Assembly (NCBI GenBank): GCA_911728455.2 | Contig: OU452233.1 | Location: forward strand, 16,491,587 to 16,555,586 | From: Marthasterias glacialis | Lineage: Eukaryota; Echinodermata; Asteroidea; Forcipulatida; Asteriidae | Direction of reading: 5' to 3' | DNA length: 64,000 nucleotides | In this document: piece after piece, positions 11,601 through 22,690 of the stretch | Layout of the letters: each line of letters begins with the position of its first letter | How positions within the stretch are numbered: the first letter of the stretch is position 1 | Notes under the pieces: generated by a model | Told to the model about the DNA's origin: nothing | Databases searched by the model: none | What the model saw: only the letters and a program-made list of their open reading frames with translations | Position numbers and translations under genes: made by a program

Positions 11601-14600
11601 TTTGGATTTTGTATGAGGAAGAAAAAAAAATCAAAATTAGCATCTTCCTGACCATTTCCTCTATGATTGTTAAAATTGTTCAAGTTCTCATAGTAAAAAA
11701 CAACAGGAATTAATCCTATTACTATCGGCTCAACTGGCCCATGACACAAAATTCCACTTGAGACTTTGGAGACTAAGTCCACAGTACACAAGCCTTGGGG
11801 TTTCAATACCAGCCGTACAAACAGAAGAAACCCATGTACCCAATGCTAGCCTGGAAGGTATGGTAGTTTGTGGCAGTCTGTGGTACCAGTGAAGGAGGGT
11901 TAATGTGCATGCTTTTCAAGCCAAGTAGACCCCTCTCAAAGCACCTTACATTAATAGTACCCCTGTCCATCAGGCCTTCAAGCATTTCTGAAACCTTTTC
12001 AACACCTTACGAGTACGCAGCACCGGCAGCCAAATGGGCAAACAGGGAATTGCTAATCATTCACACCAACAATTTTTACCCTCACAGTTACTCATCATTT
12101 ACTCCTACTCAGTTGACTGCCTCTGGGTAAAACTTGCCTTGTGTGGCAAGGCTTTTAAGGTTTAACAGCTTGCTTTACCTTCCTGTGTGGTTTCGTAGGG
12201 ACCTGAATAACAGGCTTGGGCTGCTTGTCTGGTTTCTTTCGAATCATGTTGATGCCCAGTCTGTCTCGGAGGTACCTCTTGAGTAGCGGTGGATCTCCAC
12301 TGCTGTTGGTGGTCAGCGGATTGTCATGGATGATGAGTTCCTTTAACATCGGCCAGGCAGCAACGGCCAAGATAGATTCCTCATCTTCAATCTGGATTAA
12401 AAATAAAATCCAATTTCCCAAATCTGAATCCAGAGTTTTCACTCCCTAAGCATGATATGAAACTACAGACTCTTTACAGGGATGAGATTTGATGAATATG
12501 AACATTCCTGAAAATGGCCTGCGGGCCTGGGTTCTCCCTTATTCTAGATTCAAGATTTAAGGTTTTTTTTTAAATTCCTGAAATCAGGAAAAATCCTGAG
12601 AAATCACATGCCTGTCTTTAACACCAAAGAGACGAAGTACAGAGCTCAACACAGCACTAAGATTTATCTTAGCGATTCGAGTTGTGACATCACACTTTGT
12701 GGCAGCATCTCAAAAGACAGAACTTCAGCGGCAGTCCACCTTCAACATACCTTATTGAAGGCTAGGCTAAGGTGTTCCAGCTCGGGAAAAGGAGGCGGTA
12801 GATCTTGAGACAGGGTCTCATCATACGAGCTACCCTCTCCAGATTTCTCTTTGATCTCAGTCAGATATTGCTGTAAGGCATCAGGTGTGTCGCTACTATC
12901 TATGGACGAGTGGTGGCAAGAAACAAATAAGTTATCTCACAAGGGAGAGCTAATTGATCTAGATCCACGACTTGATAAAATAAAAAGACAAAAACCGCAT
13001 AAAACACTAAACAATTTTATCGGGAAAAAACAAAATCTTTCTAGGGAGTGATGAGACATAAACAACTTCTATCGCACGAAAAGCAAAATATCTGCTGCTG
13101 GGCTGAGAATTTGTATGTCTGGTTCAATCTAAAATAGGGCATGTAAAAGTTTGTGTCAAAGTATTCCGTAAGTAAAACAAATCATCATTGTAAATTAAGT
13201 CTTAACTTTGTGCCAATGCCAGGAATTATACATTTTCTAAATTGGCCATATCATAATAGTAAGAGAAAATTTGAAAAACAAAAACAAAAAACAAAAAACA
13301 AACATAAATAATATTGCCAATCCCGAAAATGGATGAACAATATATTTTCAAGACTGAAAAGTAATATTTTATCAACAGTTGAGAACACTAGCTGAGTATG
13401 TACTTAAAACATTTACTACACAGAAGGCTGTGGTCATGAATTCTGAGTGCTTCTTACCAGGCTCAACTGGTGTCGCCCCCGGTGATGCCATCCCACTCCT
13501 GCTACTGCTGCGACTCTTGGACTCTTTCCTCCTGGACTTGCGTCCCGGCGTAGAGGATCTGGACGGAGGTTCACTCTCTATTGCGACGTGTTTCCCGCTG
13601 AGGGCCCTGAGATGAGGTACGGATTGGATCTCGTTCTTGTCTAGGTTAAGACGTTTGAGTCTCTTCAGGCCGGCCAGGCTGGCGAAGGTGGCAAGATCAG
13701 TCAGGTGGTTGTCATCTAGGGACAGAAGCTCTAGGCTCGGAAAGCGGGTGATGGAAGTTTCTTTGGAATCACTGGTAGGAAACAAATATTGGGTACACAA
13801 ATTAGATAGGAGGATTTACAGCATGGGAATCCAGGCCTTGAACTTAGCTCTTGAAGGGGCACAGCAATTCTCCTCTGGTAAGGGGCACTTCTATGAGGAA
13901 AAAATAAATTTGTATTGGATCTTTGCAAAAAGCACCACGGCAAAAGCACAGGGCACCACGGTGATTGCTATGAGTGCTGTGGGTAAATTCAAGGCCTGGG
14001 AATCTTTGGACGATGTAGGTCCTTAGGAAACTGGCAGTCAATGCTAAGTAGCTGTATAAAGGGTAAAATTTAAACTGATTGCACTGATATGGGAGCTTGA
14101 CGGTGTAATCGGTAAGCCTCTCTCTAAGCGTTCATGGTGTGTGTGGTGCCCAGCTGAGGGGCTGACATCAACAGTAATTCAACTGAGATGAACAAATTAC
14201 TGGTCATGTCAACCCTCGGCTGCTGCACCAAGTCGGTTCCTGGTTGAGTTGATCATCCTGTGAGAGAATGTAAGACCGGCACGCCTGAACAAAGATACTG
14301 AAAAATAGGGAGACCACCATCATAGAGCTGCTGCACATAAATCTCCAGGTCGCATGTTCAAATCCTGTTCTAATCAAATTTTCTTTGTTCACTCAAAAAT
14401 TTGATTTGAATATTCTTACAGCAGAGAAGTCTTGATGGGTTTGGCCAGCTCGGTGGGGAGGGATCGCAGTTGGTTGCCGGTGAGGAAAAGCACTTTAAGT
14501 TTCGGAAGAATACCCAGGGCTAAAACATCATCTTTGGATAGGTTGTTGTAGGACAGATCAAGTACCTGTAAAAAAGAAAAAGAAAAAAAAAAGAATCTTA

Positions 14601-17600
14601 GATTATCAAAGTGAGATCTTTCCCCATCAAAATGAGATACACTTCAATATATTTTTTAAATAAAGATCTTAAAACCTTTGAAAATATAGTATGAAAAGAG
14701 CATCTGATTGGTATTCAACACTTGAATAATAATATGATAAATGATAAATATCGAATACCAGTAACAAAAAATAAAACTTGAGTGAAGCAAGCCTCCTTCC
14801 TCCAACCCCCCCCCCCCCCTGCAACTCATGACGGAGAAAAGATCACTTCAATAGCATGGAACAAGTCACAAGTGATTTACTCACCTCTAAACAAGGAAAA
14901 TCATCAAATTCTACTCTTATTCCTCGAAGTGCATTTAATGGTATCTCCAACTCTCGAACTATGGGAAAATTAGTAAATGCCTCTGAAAAAGGAAAAGAAC
15001 AAATCAGGCGAAAAGTTAATTAAAGAAAATGCAAAATGATGGCTTCAAAAACTCAACACATATCAAAATATGGAAGATTGGTACTGATTATAAAGTGCAT
15101 ACCAGTACCAATCTTCCGTAGAAATATTTCTGTCTGAAATACTGTCCAAGCCACGAAAATAGAAATTGAAGACCACAACTTTAATTTCGATTTTAACAAT
15201 CAAAATTTAGGACAATGTGTTTACATGCTGAAAAGTGTGCAAAGTTTTCCACTATTTTCTCCTGACTCAAACGACAGATTGATCCCTGAAGTTTTTTTTG
15301 TATGTACATATTGAATCACACAAACTTAGAACGCTGCACTCTCTGCTTTACCAATCCTATATTTTACCTTTAAAAAGCAATTTTTTCCCCACATATTTCT
15401 CATGGACTAGGCTTCTACCAGTGGACGTCCTCTTCCCATAAAAAACTGTGATGATCATAAAAATCAAAAGGGTGCTGTTGCTTAGAAGTTTTTAGAAGAT
15501 ACATGTACTTACCAAATGGTAAAAGGTTTTCCCCAGCATTGATATAAGCGACGTTATCAAACAGCTGGAAGTCTTCCTCCTTCACGTCAGTGAGCTCTTT
15601 GTCAGTGATGTTGATTGAGCACACATCGGTGGGGTCGTCTACACAACAGTGCTTCATCTGTAGACAGAGTTTGAAAACAAGGGTCTTATTTAAACATTTG
15701 GAGAGACATCCTAGCGTTCTCCCTTAACAGTGGAGCGTTGGCCAAATGCTGGTTAAAACACCTGAGGACCAGTCAAGACTCGATCTGGCTGGCTAGTTCA
15801 GTGTTGAAAAGCATCCCTATTTAATATAAACCGCTTTGGTGGTCCAGTGGTTAGACATCTGCACTCTAGAATGGCAAAGAGTGTGGGTTCAAATCCCATC
15901 GGAGTAATATGCCTGTCGATTTTGTTCACAGGACTTGGGAAAGTACCAAGCATACAATTATGCTTAGTACACATTGGTGTACGGGTAAACCACATCTGAT
16001 AAAATTGAGTTAGTTATTAACTAACGACTAGAGGATTGGAACAAATTCACTCAATCATCCAAAAAAACTATATAGGCCTAAGTAATGTTTTATTTTATCC
16101 TCCTTGTTTTCATTTTTAGATTCAACGAAAGACATCTCACCAGGAAGAAACCATCCAGCAATCCCAACGTGGAGTTGTCAGCTCGAAAACTGTCCGGCGT
16201 CGACGTTGGTGGATTTTTCTTTCTTCTTTCTTCTTTTTCCTTTTCTTTACGTTCATGTTTAATCTGTGCATAGGTCTTGGGTTTTGCACACAGCACAGCC
16301 TTAAAGTGGCGACGTTGTTCTGCCTTTTGGGCCACCAGCCAGGCTCCGGCTAAAAAGTCAATGGGATTCATATTTTAATTTATTGTCAATAACTTCTCAC
16401 TTGGTGTCGGTGATGAAAACAACTCAAAACAATTAACAGGGCGTGTGTGTATTTTAAATAATTTGATCATAAAGCATGTGGCCAACAATACCAGTATCCA
16501 CACTATATAACAGACCCAACATGAAATAATGAACCTGTGAAATTCTAAGCTCAATCATCGAAGTCACAAAAAATTGTAAAAAATCCCATTAAATGTTTTC
16601 ACTATTTTGAAACATGGTATTTTGAACTCGCAGAATTTAAAAATACTTGTTAGCAACCATCTTGGCTCCAACATGTTGGCATAATGTTATAGAATATGTG
16701 TCAGTATCGCATATTCTCAGTATCAACTCTGAGATTTTTCATAAAATTTCACAGAAATAAGTGAGTGCACTGCAAAACTAGTAAGGTACTCCGGACTTGC
16801 CGGCTATTACCTAGCGATCATCAAGGGAAAAGTTTTGGCAAAAGAATGTAAGTCTCCATTCCAAAATTTGATGTCACATTGTGGGTCATAGCCTAATAGG
16901 CTTCGTAGGGCCAAGAAGCGAAGGTAGTCCAGCATATTGGCACTATTTATGGGGCTAGGCCTAGGCCTGCCTTTTCTTTTTCTGTAATTGTGGTTCTTGA
17001 GGAACTTTTTCTAGTGGGAAATAAAATCTGAAATTGCAGTACGGTAAAAATAAAATAGCGTGTTGAAATTGTTAATGTCATACTCATAGGCTAAGTAAAA
17101 TACTCACTACCTAAAAAAAAAGAACTAAATTAAATGTGGCAAAAAGAAAATGTCATAGCCTACAATTTTAAAAAAACCTCACACACTCTTCTCAACTAGA
17201 AAAAGCGGAAAATTTTGGCACAATCACAGGACTTTATAAATCTGTTGTTTGACTTGTTAAGACTTAAGTTGGCATAATGTTATAGAAAATATTTTTTTGT
17301 TAATCAACACACCTCTGCTGACAGTGACAGACACTGAGACAGTAGTCAACAAAGTGAAAAATATTTTGTACTGACCATGCTGACTGAACAGTCGACAGCA
17401 GAGCTCAGACTGAGAGTGACACTGACATAGTGACAGTAACTAATACTATATTTATAATTTATAAAGTATTTCAAGTATTTGTTTGTAGTCGTACTCGAGT
17501 CGTAGTCGTACGTAGGCTATTTTTCACTGGCAGAGTGAAAATGAAATTATGTTGCACTGACAGAACAGTCGACAGTGGGTACCGGACAGAGTGAAACATA

Positions 17601-17956
17601 TTTTGCGGTCGACAGCATTATATAATTAATTTAACCACTGACTCACAGTGACTGAAATTAGTGACTGTACACGGGTACAGTTAGACGACAGAGTGACATT
17701 TTATTTTGCACTGACGACAGTGCGCACTTCTCTTGTTTTGACTTTATTTTGTTTTGACAGTTTTTACAAACTGAAACCAGCCGCGTTTATCTTGAAAGTT
17801 GAGGAAATACCCCTAAAACACTCCCTTTATTTAGATATATATAATAAATAATCTTTTACCATCCTCAGACTGCCTGAAACCATTTCTTGCAGGGAAGCAA
17901 TTCGTAAAAAATCCGCCTTTTCCGTCATCAAGTTTCACACCAGCAGGCACCGCCAT
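8619..17956 (-). CDS. XRRA1: XRRA1-like leucine-rich-repeat protein, 13 coding exons, 803 aa, complete
   Basis: Homologue of X-ray radiation resistance-associated 1, an intracellular LRR protein of poorly known biochemistry. Exons, in transcript order: 17860-17956, 16141-16349, 15513-15657, 14885-14982, 14420-14565, 13458-13771, 12751-12899, 12179-12391, 11179-11526, 10458-10665, 10107-10216, 9568-9738, 8619-8822. They total 2412 nt, and all 12 junction phases match. The N-terminus (KLDDGKGGFFTNCFPARN) followed by GAWLVAQK is the family hallmark. LRRs span about 115-290 (CLEVLDLSYNNL, KLKVLFLTGNQLRSLP, SLELLSLDDNHL, RLKRLNLDKNEI) and about 374-430 (ELEHLSLAFNKI, MLKELIIHDNPL). Between them lies a Ser/Arg/Lys-rich linker (about 300-336). 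The C-terminal half is Pro-rich, then charged and helical, ending in a basic Ser/Thr tail. The intron after exon 10 (10458-10665) starts with GC (AAAG|GCAAGT); all others start with GT. A Met in intron 1 (16371) is not the start: a better acceptor at 16349/16350 joins in phase to exon 1. From memory the human protein is about 790 aa. Confidence 0.92.
8937..9190 (-). mobile_element. tRNA-derived SINE (Leu/Ser-like head), in an XRRA1 intron
   Basis: On the minus strand the head reads GTGGCTGAGCGGTTTGGTGC, a tRNA-Leu/Ser-like A box, then a B box in GTTTGAATCCC. Next comes a body with CTTGTGTCCATCCATGAGCA and a tail with TGGTGCTATGTAAATAAAT. The A box, B box, unrelated body and simple tail identify a SINE and not a functional tRNA. 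Same strand as the host gene. Confidence 0.8.
9868..9891. repeat. Poly-C run in an XRRA1 intron
   Basis: Over 20 consecutive C residues followed by GG. The minus strand (the pre-mRNA) carries the G run. Similar C runs occur at 14806-14818, 18640, 36285 and 36530. Confidence 0.85.
10888..11110. repeat. Dispersed repeat with CAATAGACC terminus, second copy at 58345-58500
   Basis: The segment starting CAATAGACCTTATGCGTCTG is matched in reverse complement near 58405-58500, including GACGTCATGAGTCCCATAG, AGCGCCCTCACTGAGGTCA and GCATACCCTCTATTAA. It lies in the XRRA1 intron between exons 11179-11526 and 10458-10665. The terminus resembles those of the ATAGACC MITEs; a matching opposite end was not found. 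Confidence 0.6.
13829..14000. mobile_element. Small element with CAGGCCT ends, related copy at 62213-62392
   Basis: Starts GGAATCCAGGCCTTGAA and ends TTCAAGGCCTGGGAATC, imperfect inverted repeats. The interior word GGGGCACTTCTATGAGGAAA is matched in reverse complement by the copy at 62213-62392. Located in an XRRA1 intron. Non-coding. Confidence 0.6.
14312..14400 (+). mobile_element. SINE fragment (B box and body)
   Basis: CGCATGTTCAAATCCTGTTC is a B box, followed by TTTTCTTTGTTCACTCAAAA. The same B-box-to-body arrangement occurs in the full copy at 60328-60480 and the fragment at 50640-50735. The A box is eroded here. Confidence 0.55.
15020..15372. mobile_element. MITE with TTAAAGGTAAAATATAGGATTGG ends (TTAAAGG family)
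   Basis: The right end reads CCAATCCTATATTTTACCTTTAA. The interior carries TACTGATTATAAAGTGCAT and GAAATATTTCTGTCTGAAAT. Other copies lie at 52506-52862 and 53650-54352, with partial ones near 1345-1440 and 56600-56700. The TTAA at the edge suggests a TTAA-specific insertion. No ORF. In the XRRA1 intron between exons 15513-15657 and 14885-14982. Confidence 0.65.
15836..15995 (+). mobile_element. tRNA-derived SINE, second family
   Basis: Head TGGTGGTCCAGTGGTTAGAC (A box) and GTGGGTTCAAATCCCATC (B box), then a body ending ACATTGGTGTACGGGTAAAC. It is antisense to XRRA1, in the intron between exons 16141-16349 and 15513-15657. The head is too degenerate, and the body too long, for a working tRNA. 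Confidence 0.75.
17315..17715. repeat. Degenerate GACAGT-rich repeat block in XRRA1 intron 1
   Basis: The word CAGAGTGAAA(N)ATATTTTG...ACTGACAG...CAGTCGACAG recurs in diverged form near 17350, 17525, 17590 and 17690. Spacing is irregular. It looks like an old, decayed tandem repeat directly downstream of the gene's first exon. Confidence 0.5.
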
Positions 17957-17970
17957 GATGGATTTTATCT

Positions 17971-17984
17971 GTCGCTATGGCAAC
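17971..17984 (-). promoter_or_regulatory. RFX X-box upstream of the XRRA1 start codon
   Basis: Read on the gene's strand the site is GTTGCCATAGCGAC, which fits the X-box consensus RYYNYYATRRNRAC at all fixed positions and has the optimal half-site GTTGCCAT. It ends 14 bp before the ATG at 17954-17956. RFX factors bind X-boxes in promoters of ciliary genes in many animals, so it suggests RFX-controlled expression. Binding itself is inferred. Confidence 0.55.
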
Positions 17985-18191
17985 CATCACTTTGTTGACA
18001 ATAAGTCAACCTCATGCTCGTGACCCACGCCAATCGTTATTCTTAAAATACGCGGGGTCGATTAAAATATAGTTATTACAATCATAGAGGTGCTTGTAGC
18101 GCTGCGTACATGATACGATCAATGCGTGTGCGTAGAAAGTAGAACACACGATCGTTCCCATGCCAATATTATGAGCATGAGCTCTGTTATT

Positions 18192-18925
18192 ATCAGACCG
18201 ATTGCGCAACCCACGTCACGTGACATATTGCGGGTATTAATTGTAAACAAACACGATGTCCTCCATAGGAAAGTGCGGTACGGTTCACGATGGTTGTTGC
18301 ATTTGTTTATTCGATCGATGCTTTTCTTTCTCGAAGTCTATGAAAAATATTCCAGAGATGTACCAGAGACCCTCGAATGGCTGAATAAAGCCAGTAAGGA
18401 CAGTCCCAGCAAGTCTTGGAATTGTACAAGTAACATGTAAATGTGCACGATCTAGTGCACGACGGAACGTTTGGGCCAGACGACCGACCGCGATCACACA
18501 CTTTTCAACACAAGAATTTCATAGTTTTGAAGCTGAATCATCCAAAGTAATTGCTTTCCAAAACTGTGTGATTCCTAGTGCCTATTTGAAGTTTCGCAGG
18601 GCTAGGTATAAATGCTCACTTTTTGAACGTTCTTTAACCCCCCCCCCCCTTTTTTTTTACAGTAAAATAGGTCACATTGCAAACAACATAACAGGATACA
18701 TAGTCGTCTGATGCCGGTAAACGACCTCTTTTGTAGTAGAATTTCAATGAAACAGTAATGTGATTAAAATCAATGTCACAACATAAAACTTTAATAAAAT
18801 GGCTTAGTAACTGTGTTATTGTTAGTGTTACCAAAAGCACGTAGTTTGCCATCATCTCAGATATCGTAGTACCCACTACAGGTCACGTGATGACATGTAA
18901 ATATTGGTCGCGCAATCGGTCTATT
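18192..18925. mobile_element. MITE of the AATAGACCGATTGCGC family, copy 1
   Basis: The left end reads CAGACCGATTGCGCAACCCA; the right end reads GGTCGCGCAATCGGTCTATT. Interior words (TCGAATGGCTGAATAAAGCC, TTTGGGCCAGACGACCG) are shared with copies at 44207-44995 and 45130-45925. No protein-coding frame survives, so it is non-autonomous. Confidence 0.85.
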
Positions 18926-19429
18926 AAATAATTTTAAAGACCCACACTTCACGTCAATGTTCAAGCAAGGCGTTATTGTTGATGTGGACAGAAACATACT
19001 GTTATTCTCTCCGGTTTTTAAGAGAATATTATTACTATTTCTTTGGACCGACACTATCAAATCAAACTTTGTCTGGCGATAGAAACAAAAATAACATTCT
19101 GTTTCGTCAGAGAGAATTACAGTCAAAAATTGCTATCACTTGGATAGGCCCAATGTCACAGTACGCGCACCGTGTAAACTCGGTCCTGATCTCTCTAGTT
19201 TTAGTCGTTTATACCGTCATATTATTTTACCACACAAAGTAGGGAATTCAATTTTTGTGTGCCAACTGAGGGATTCCAAACTTTGGCAAAGATGGAAGGC
19301 AATGTTATACTGGTCTCTCTAATTCTTCTTCTTCTTCTTCTTATTTTGCATAATGGTCACCAAGGGTGTCTTTGCAGCGAGAGGGTGCCCTTTTGGATGG
19401 GTGGCTTTTGCTGATTCTTGCTACGGTGC
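18926..19429. other. Intergenic spacer
   Basis: No gene seen. A short CTT microsatellite lies at 19325-19343. Confidence 0.5.
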
Positions 19430-20247
19430 CGTCGCAAAGTCGCCCCGACACAGTCGCCCCTAACAAAGTCGCCCCCTCTATTTCAAAGTCCCCGGCAATG
19501 TCGCCCCCTACAATGTCGCCCCGACAATGTTGCCCCCGACAATGTCGCCCCCGACAATGTCGCCCCCGACAATGTTGCCCCTTTTTTATGTCCACTAAGC
19601 ATATAAAAGGTGCCGCACTTGCTCTCATTATGATGAATAGACCAATTCAAAATAATTTTGCTTTATATAACTTTGAGTGACAGATTATTTCCAGCCCAGA
19701 CTCCGACCAGGCCTACCTGAACCCCCAATTTTACCAATTGGATACTTGATTATTTTTAAGATTTATAGTCACTTTTACAGGTTTTGATATTATAGTAATT
19801 ATGTTATGTCCATTGGTGAATGAGTTTGAACGAGTAATAAACAAAAATACTACAGCTTGGGTTTCAGGATGGAGTAAGTAAATACAACGAAAGCCACGAA
19901 TTATTTCAGGTTGCTTAATTCAGGGAATACTCCAAGTGCAAAATAAGCCTTGGGAACCTTAAGTAAATTTTAATGACACATGTCATACAATCTACAGTTA
20001 TCATGAATAAAAGTACATGTACATATCATTATAATATTCAGATTAGTATTAGCAAACAATATTGTGCATGTTAAACAGTTAAACATAGCCGGGGCGACAT
20101 TATCGGGGGCGACACCGTCGGGGGCGACATTGCCGGGAGGCGACATCGTCGGGGCGACTTTGAAATTGAGGGGGCGACCTTGTCGGGGGGGGGGCGACTG
20201 TGTCAGGGGGTGACAATGCGAGGGGCGACTTTGTGTGGGGCGACATG
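19430..20247. mobile_element. Fold-back element with arms made of GTCGCCCC tandem repeats
   Basis: The arm at 19430-19581 is an array of roughly 14-15 bp units of the form GACAANGTCGCCCC. The arm at 20089-20247 is the same array in reverse complement, and even the odd unit CTCTATTTCAAAGTC (19473) has its partner in the other arm. About 500 bp of unrelated DNA separates the arms. Long inverted repeats built from short tandem units are the hallmark of fold-back transposons; the sea urchin TU elements are described as having an outer domain of tandem 15-bp repeats. No ORF of note inside. Confidence 0.8.
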
Positions 20248-20297
20248 ACCAGGGATCGTGGTCGGTCCATACGAATAATAACGCGTATTGCTTAACA

Positions 20298-20572
20298 GCA
20301 GGGCCCAATTTCGTGAGCTGCTTGGCGGCCGATTTTGTAATAACTGTGCGAGCTCCATTTCATAGCACTGCTAATAGACAAGGCTTGCTAACCGTCCGGT
20401 TATTATTATGGGAAATGAATGATGTACAAGACAAATCCTTGGTGAACGCACAAGCTGGCCGCCAAGTTTCTCCTTCTAACCTGTGAAGTATGCTTATTAC
20501 GCTTATGCACGTTTTCCTGCGACAGTTAGCACGAACATAACCGTAAAGCAGCGCTAAGAAATTGGCCCCTGG
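20298..20572. mobile_element. MITE with CAGGGGCCAATTTC-type ends
   Basis: The left end GCAGGGCCCAATTTCGTGAG faces the right end AAGAAATTGGCCCCTGG. The interior contains a degenerate inverted pair (TGCTAACCGTCCGGTTATTA; ACATAACCGTAAAGCAGCG). Related in design to the copies at 6154 and 38915. Non-coding. Confidence 0.6.
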
Positions 20573-20601
20573 TTTACATAACGTCTGACGATCACTTCCG
20601 T

Positions 20602-20967
20602 AAAGCCCCAGCTTTAAACTGGTAAACTGATTGTAAATGCTTCCATTCTTTGCACAAATCAAGATATTTGTAATGAAACCAACCTGTGAAAAAGTGTCAG
20701 CTCATTTCGTTGTTTCATTTGCGATAAAACGGTAACAATACATTCAGCATTTTTATACGCATTCCTATGGGCAGAGTTTTCGTCTCACTGAGATGAAAAC
20801 TAATTTTGGATCTCATTTCATTTATTATTTAAAAACGATGACAGTTAAGACAAAACTATTCCAAGGAAAGTTTTCTACCATTATCTTTATATACAATGTA
20901 AGGTATATGTAAATCTGTGAATATTTATATGTTTTTCTTCTCACCAATGTTGAGCTGGGGCTTTAAA
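20602..20967 (-). mobile_element. MITE of the TTAAAGCCC family, copy 1
   Basis: On the minus strand it starts TTTTAAAGCCCCAGCTCAAC and ends GTTTAAAGCTGGGGCTTTAC. Copies at 36975-37330 and 57732-58093 share GTTTTCGTCTCA-type and TTGTTTC(ATTT)GCGA-type words. The TTAA at the ends suggests a TTAA-targeting transposase. No ORF. Confidence 0.65.
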
Positions 20968-21282
20968 ACGAATAAAACGAAGAAGTTTGCTTGAAAATAC
21001 ACACGGGAGAAATCTATTTCAATGAAGAAACCGCCTATACGGTTTGGATTATAGCTTAATTTGCAGTCATCAAAAAAACAGAACCGGCAAAAAGACAAAG
21101 ACTAAATGTTAAACATAGTAAAGTATTACGTGTGGCACATAATCACTGCAGAATAAAACACTAGATATTTGTGGAAGGCTAATATAATTATTATAATTGG
21201 TTTATTGCTTTAAATTATAATATTGAAGCCAAAGGCTGAATTACATTAAATTGCAATCCAACTCTTTGGGAGTTCCGACTAC

Positions 21283-21430
21283 TCTCTTAAATAGTTAGAT
21301 TAAAAATTACTCCAATATTATTATAGATTGAAACTCACTCTTTTCGGTTGAGGCCAGGGACAAATCTTTCGAAGTTTGTCCCGCTACAGTTTCAATCTAA
21401 TAAATCAAATTTCAATCGAAAAGTACCCAA
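21283..21430. mobile_element. Short inverted-repeat element, second copy at 55905-56041
   Basis: Shares TCTCTTAAATAGT(T)AGATT, AGATTGAAACTCAC and TTGAGGCCAGGGACAAATCT with the copy at 55905. The ends pair imperfectly (AGATTGAAA against TTTCAATC), and an internal hairpin is formed by GGGACAAATCTTTCGAAG and its partner. Confidence 0.6.
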
Positions 21431-21835
21431 AACTGCACCTTTGTATTTTAATGACTTTTTGTTCAAAACGTACGTAGAAATAAGTAAAATTTGATGAAAA
21501 TAATTTGCATCGACACCAACCTTCATTAATTGTCTGCGCTGCGGTTCGTATTTTCAAACCACTTAGAAAAATTCTCGCGTTGACGCATTGCGGCGCAACT
21601 TAGCCTATCCAGTCATCAGTATTATTTTAAGGGATACGTTGCCTTCGGATTTGGGCCCTTTTTGGGCTATAAAAAGCGTTTGTTATGAAATGAATATATG
21701 TTTAAAAGTAGAATATAATGATTCACATAAACATCCCTTTAAATTGTGTGGTTTTTGTTTTTTTTCGTGACAGAACACGGTCCGCCATTTTGTAGAACCA
21801 AATTTTTGACTCAACAAAATGACAGACCGTAGGCC

Positions 21836-22655
21836 TACACCCTAAAAACAGATTGGTTGAAATAACCATTATAACCAAATGTCGAACCAATTGGTTATAA
21901 TAACCAATGTTGAATGCTTTGCTTTTTGCAACCAATGCATTTGGTTAGAATTCTTACCAACATGTCTTGGTTGTTTATTGAACCAATCTAGGGCGTGTTT
22001 TGGCGACTTCGACCAGAAACAAGTTTGAGCTTCGGTCATTGGTTTAGCGTTCTCGCGCGTTCTGTTCAACCGCAGTGACACAGCTGTTCCGACCAAACCG
22101 TAACCGAGTTGTTCCCGTTAGGCTTGGTTTCAAGACGGCTGATTCCACAAACATACAAAAAGTGTCGACAGAATTCTTTTAAATATGAAAAATATTAAAG
22201 CATGCCAATCCAACAATGATGATTAAATTACAAAAACTAAGTTCCATTACTTGAAAATGAAAAGAAGGCTGCTGAGAACATTAATTTCTAAGAACTGTAC
22301 CTACGTCACAAACTGTTCCTGGTTACCGACCCATTTTTGCGTAGCTCTCAAAAATTGTTCTGGTCTGTGAATTTGACGTCAGAAACTTGTTCTTGTCGAG
22401 GTCGCCAAAACACGCCCTAGATTGGTGAAATTGTCAACCAATCCATAAACAATCTTCATTGGTTAAAATATGTTCAACCAACCCACATTGGTTAGCATAC
22501 CAACCATCACATATTGACATACATGGGTTAATAGAGTCAATAATGGAGTTTTCTGGTTGTACACATCTTTTGATGACAGTTTTTATACTTTTGTATTTCC
22601 TTGACAGCCCCTGTTCAACTTTTAGTAATTGTACAGCATGTCTAAAGATTTAAAA

Positions 22656-22690
<35 letters not shown>

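Noticed and set aside
11123-11655. Plus-strand open frames opposite XRRA1 exon 11179-11526
   Set aside because: Shadows of a real minus-strand exon rich in Pro codons.
15836-15910. tRNA gene at 15836 (also 60328 and 9190 on the minus strand)
   Set aside because: A and B boxes are present but stems are degenerate and each head continues into a SINE body and tail.
16350-16371. ATG at 16371 as the XRRA1 start
   Set aside because: An in-frame stop precedes it closely, the acceptor at 16349/16350 joins exon 17860-17956 in phase, and that exon carries the family's N-terminal signature.
19430-19581. CRISPR-like repeat array
   Set aside because: Units are contiguous with no unique spacers, arms are inverted copies, and the DNA is animal.
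19366-20308. Open frames in both fold-back arms
   Set aside because: They are translations of the GTCGCCCC array and occur on both strands; no coding pattern.
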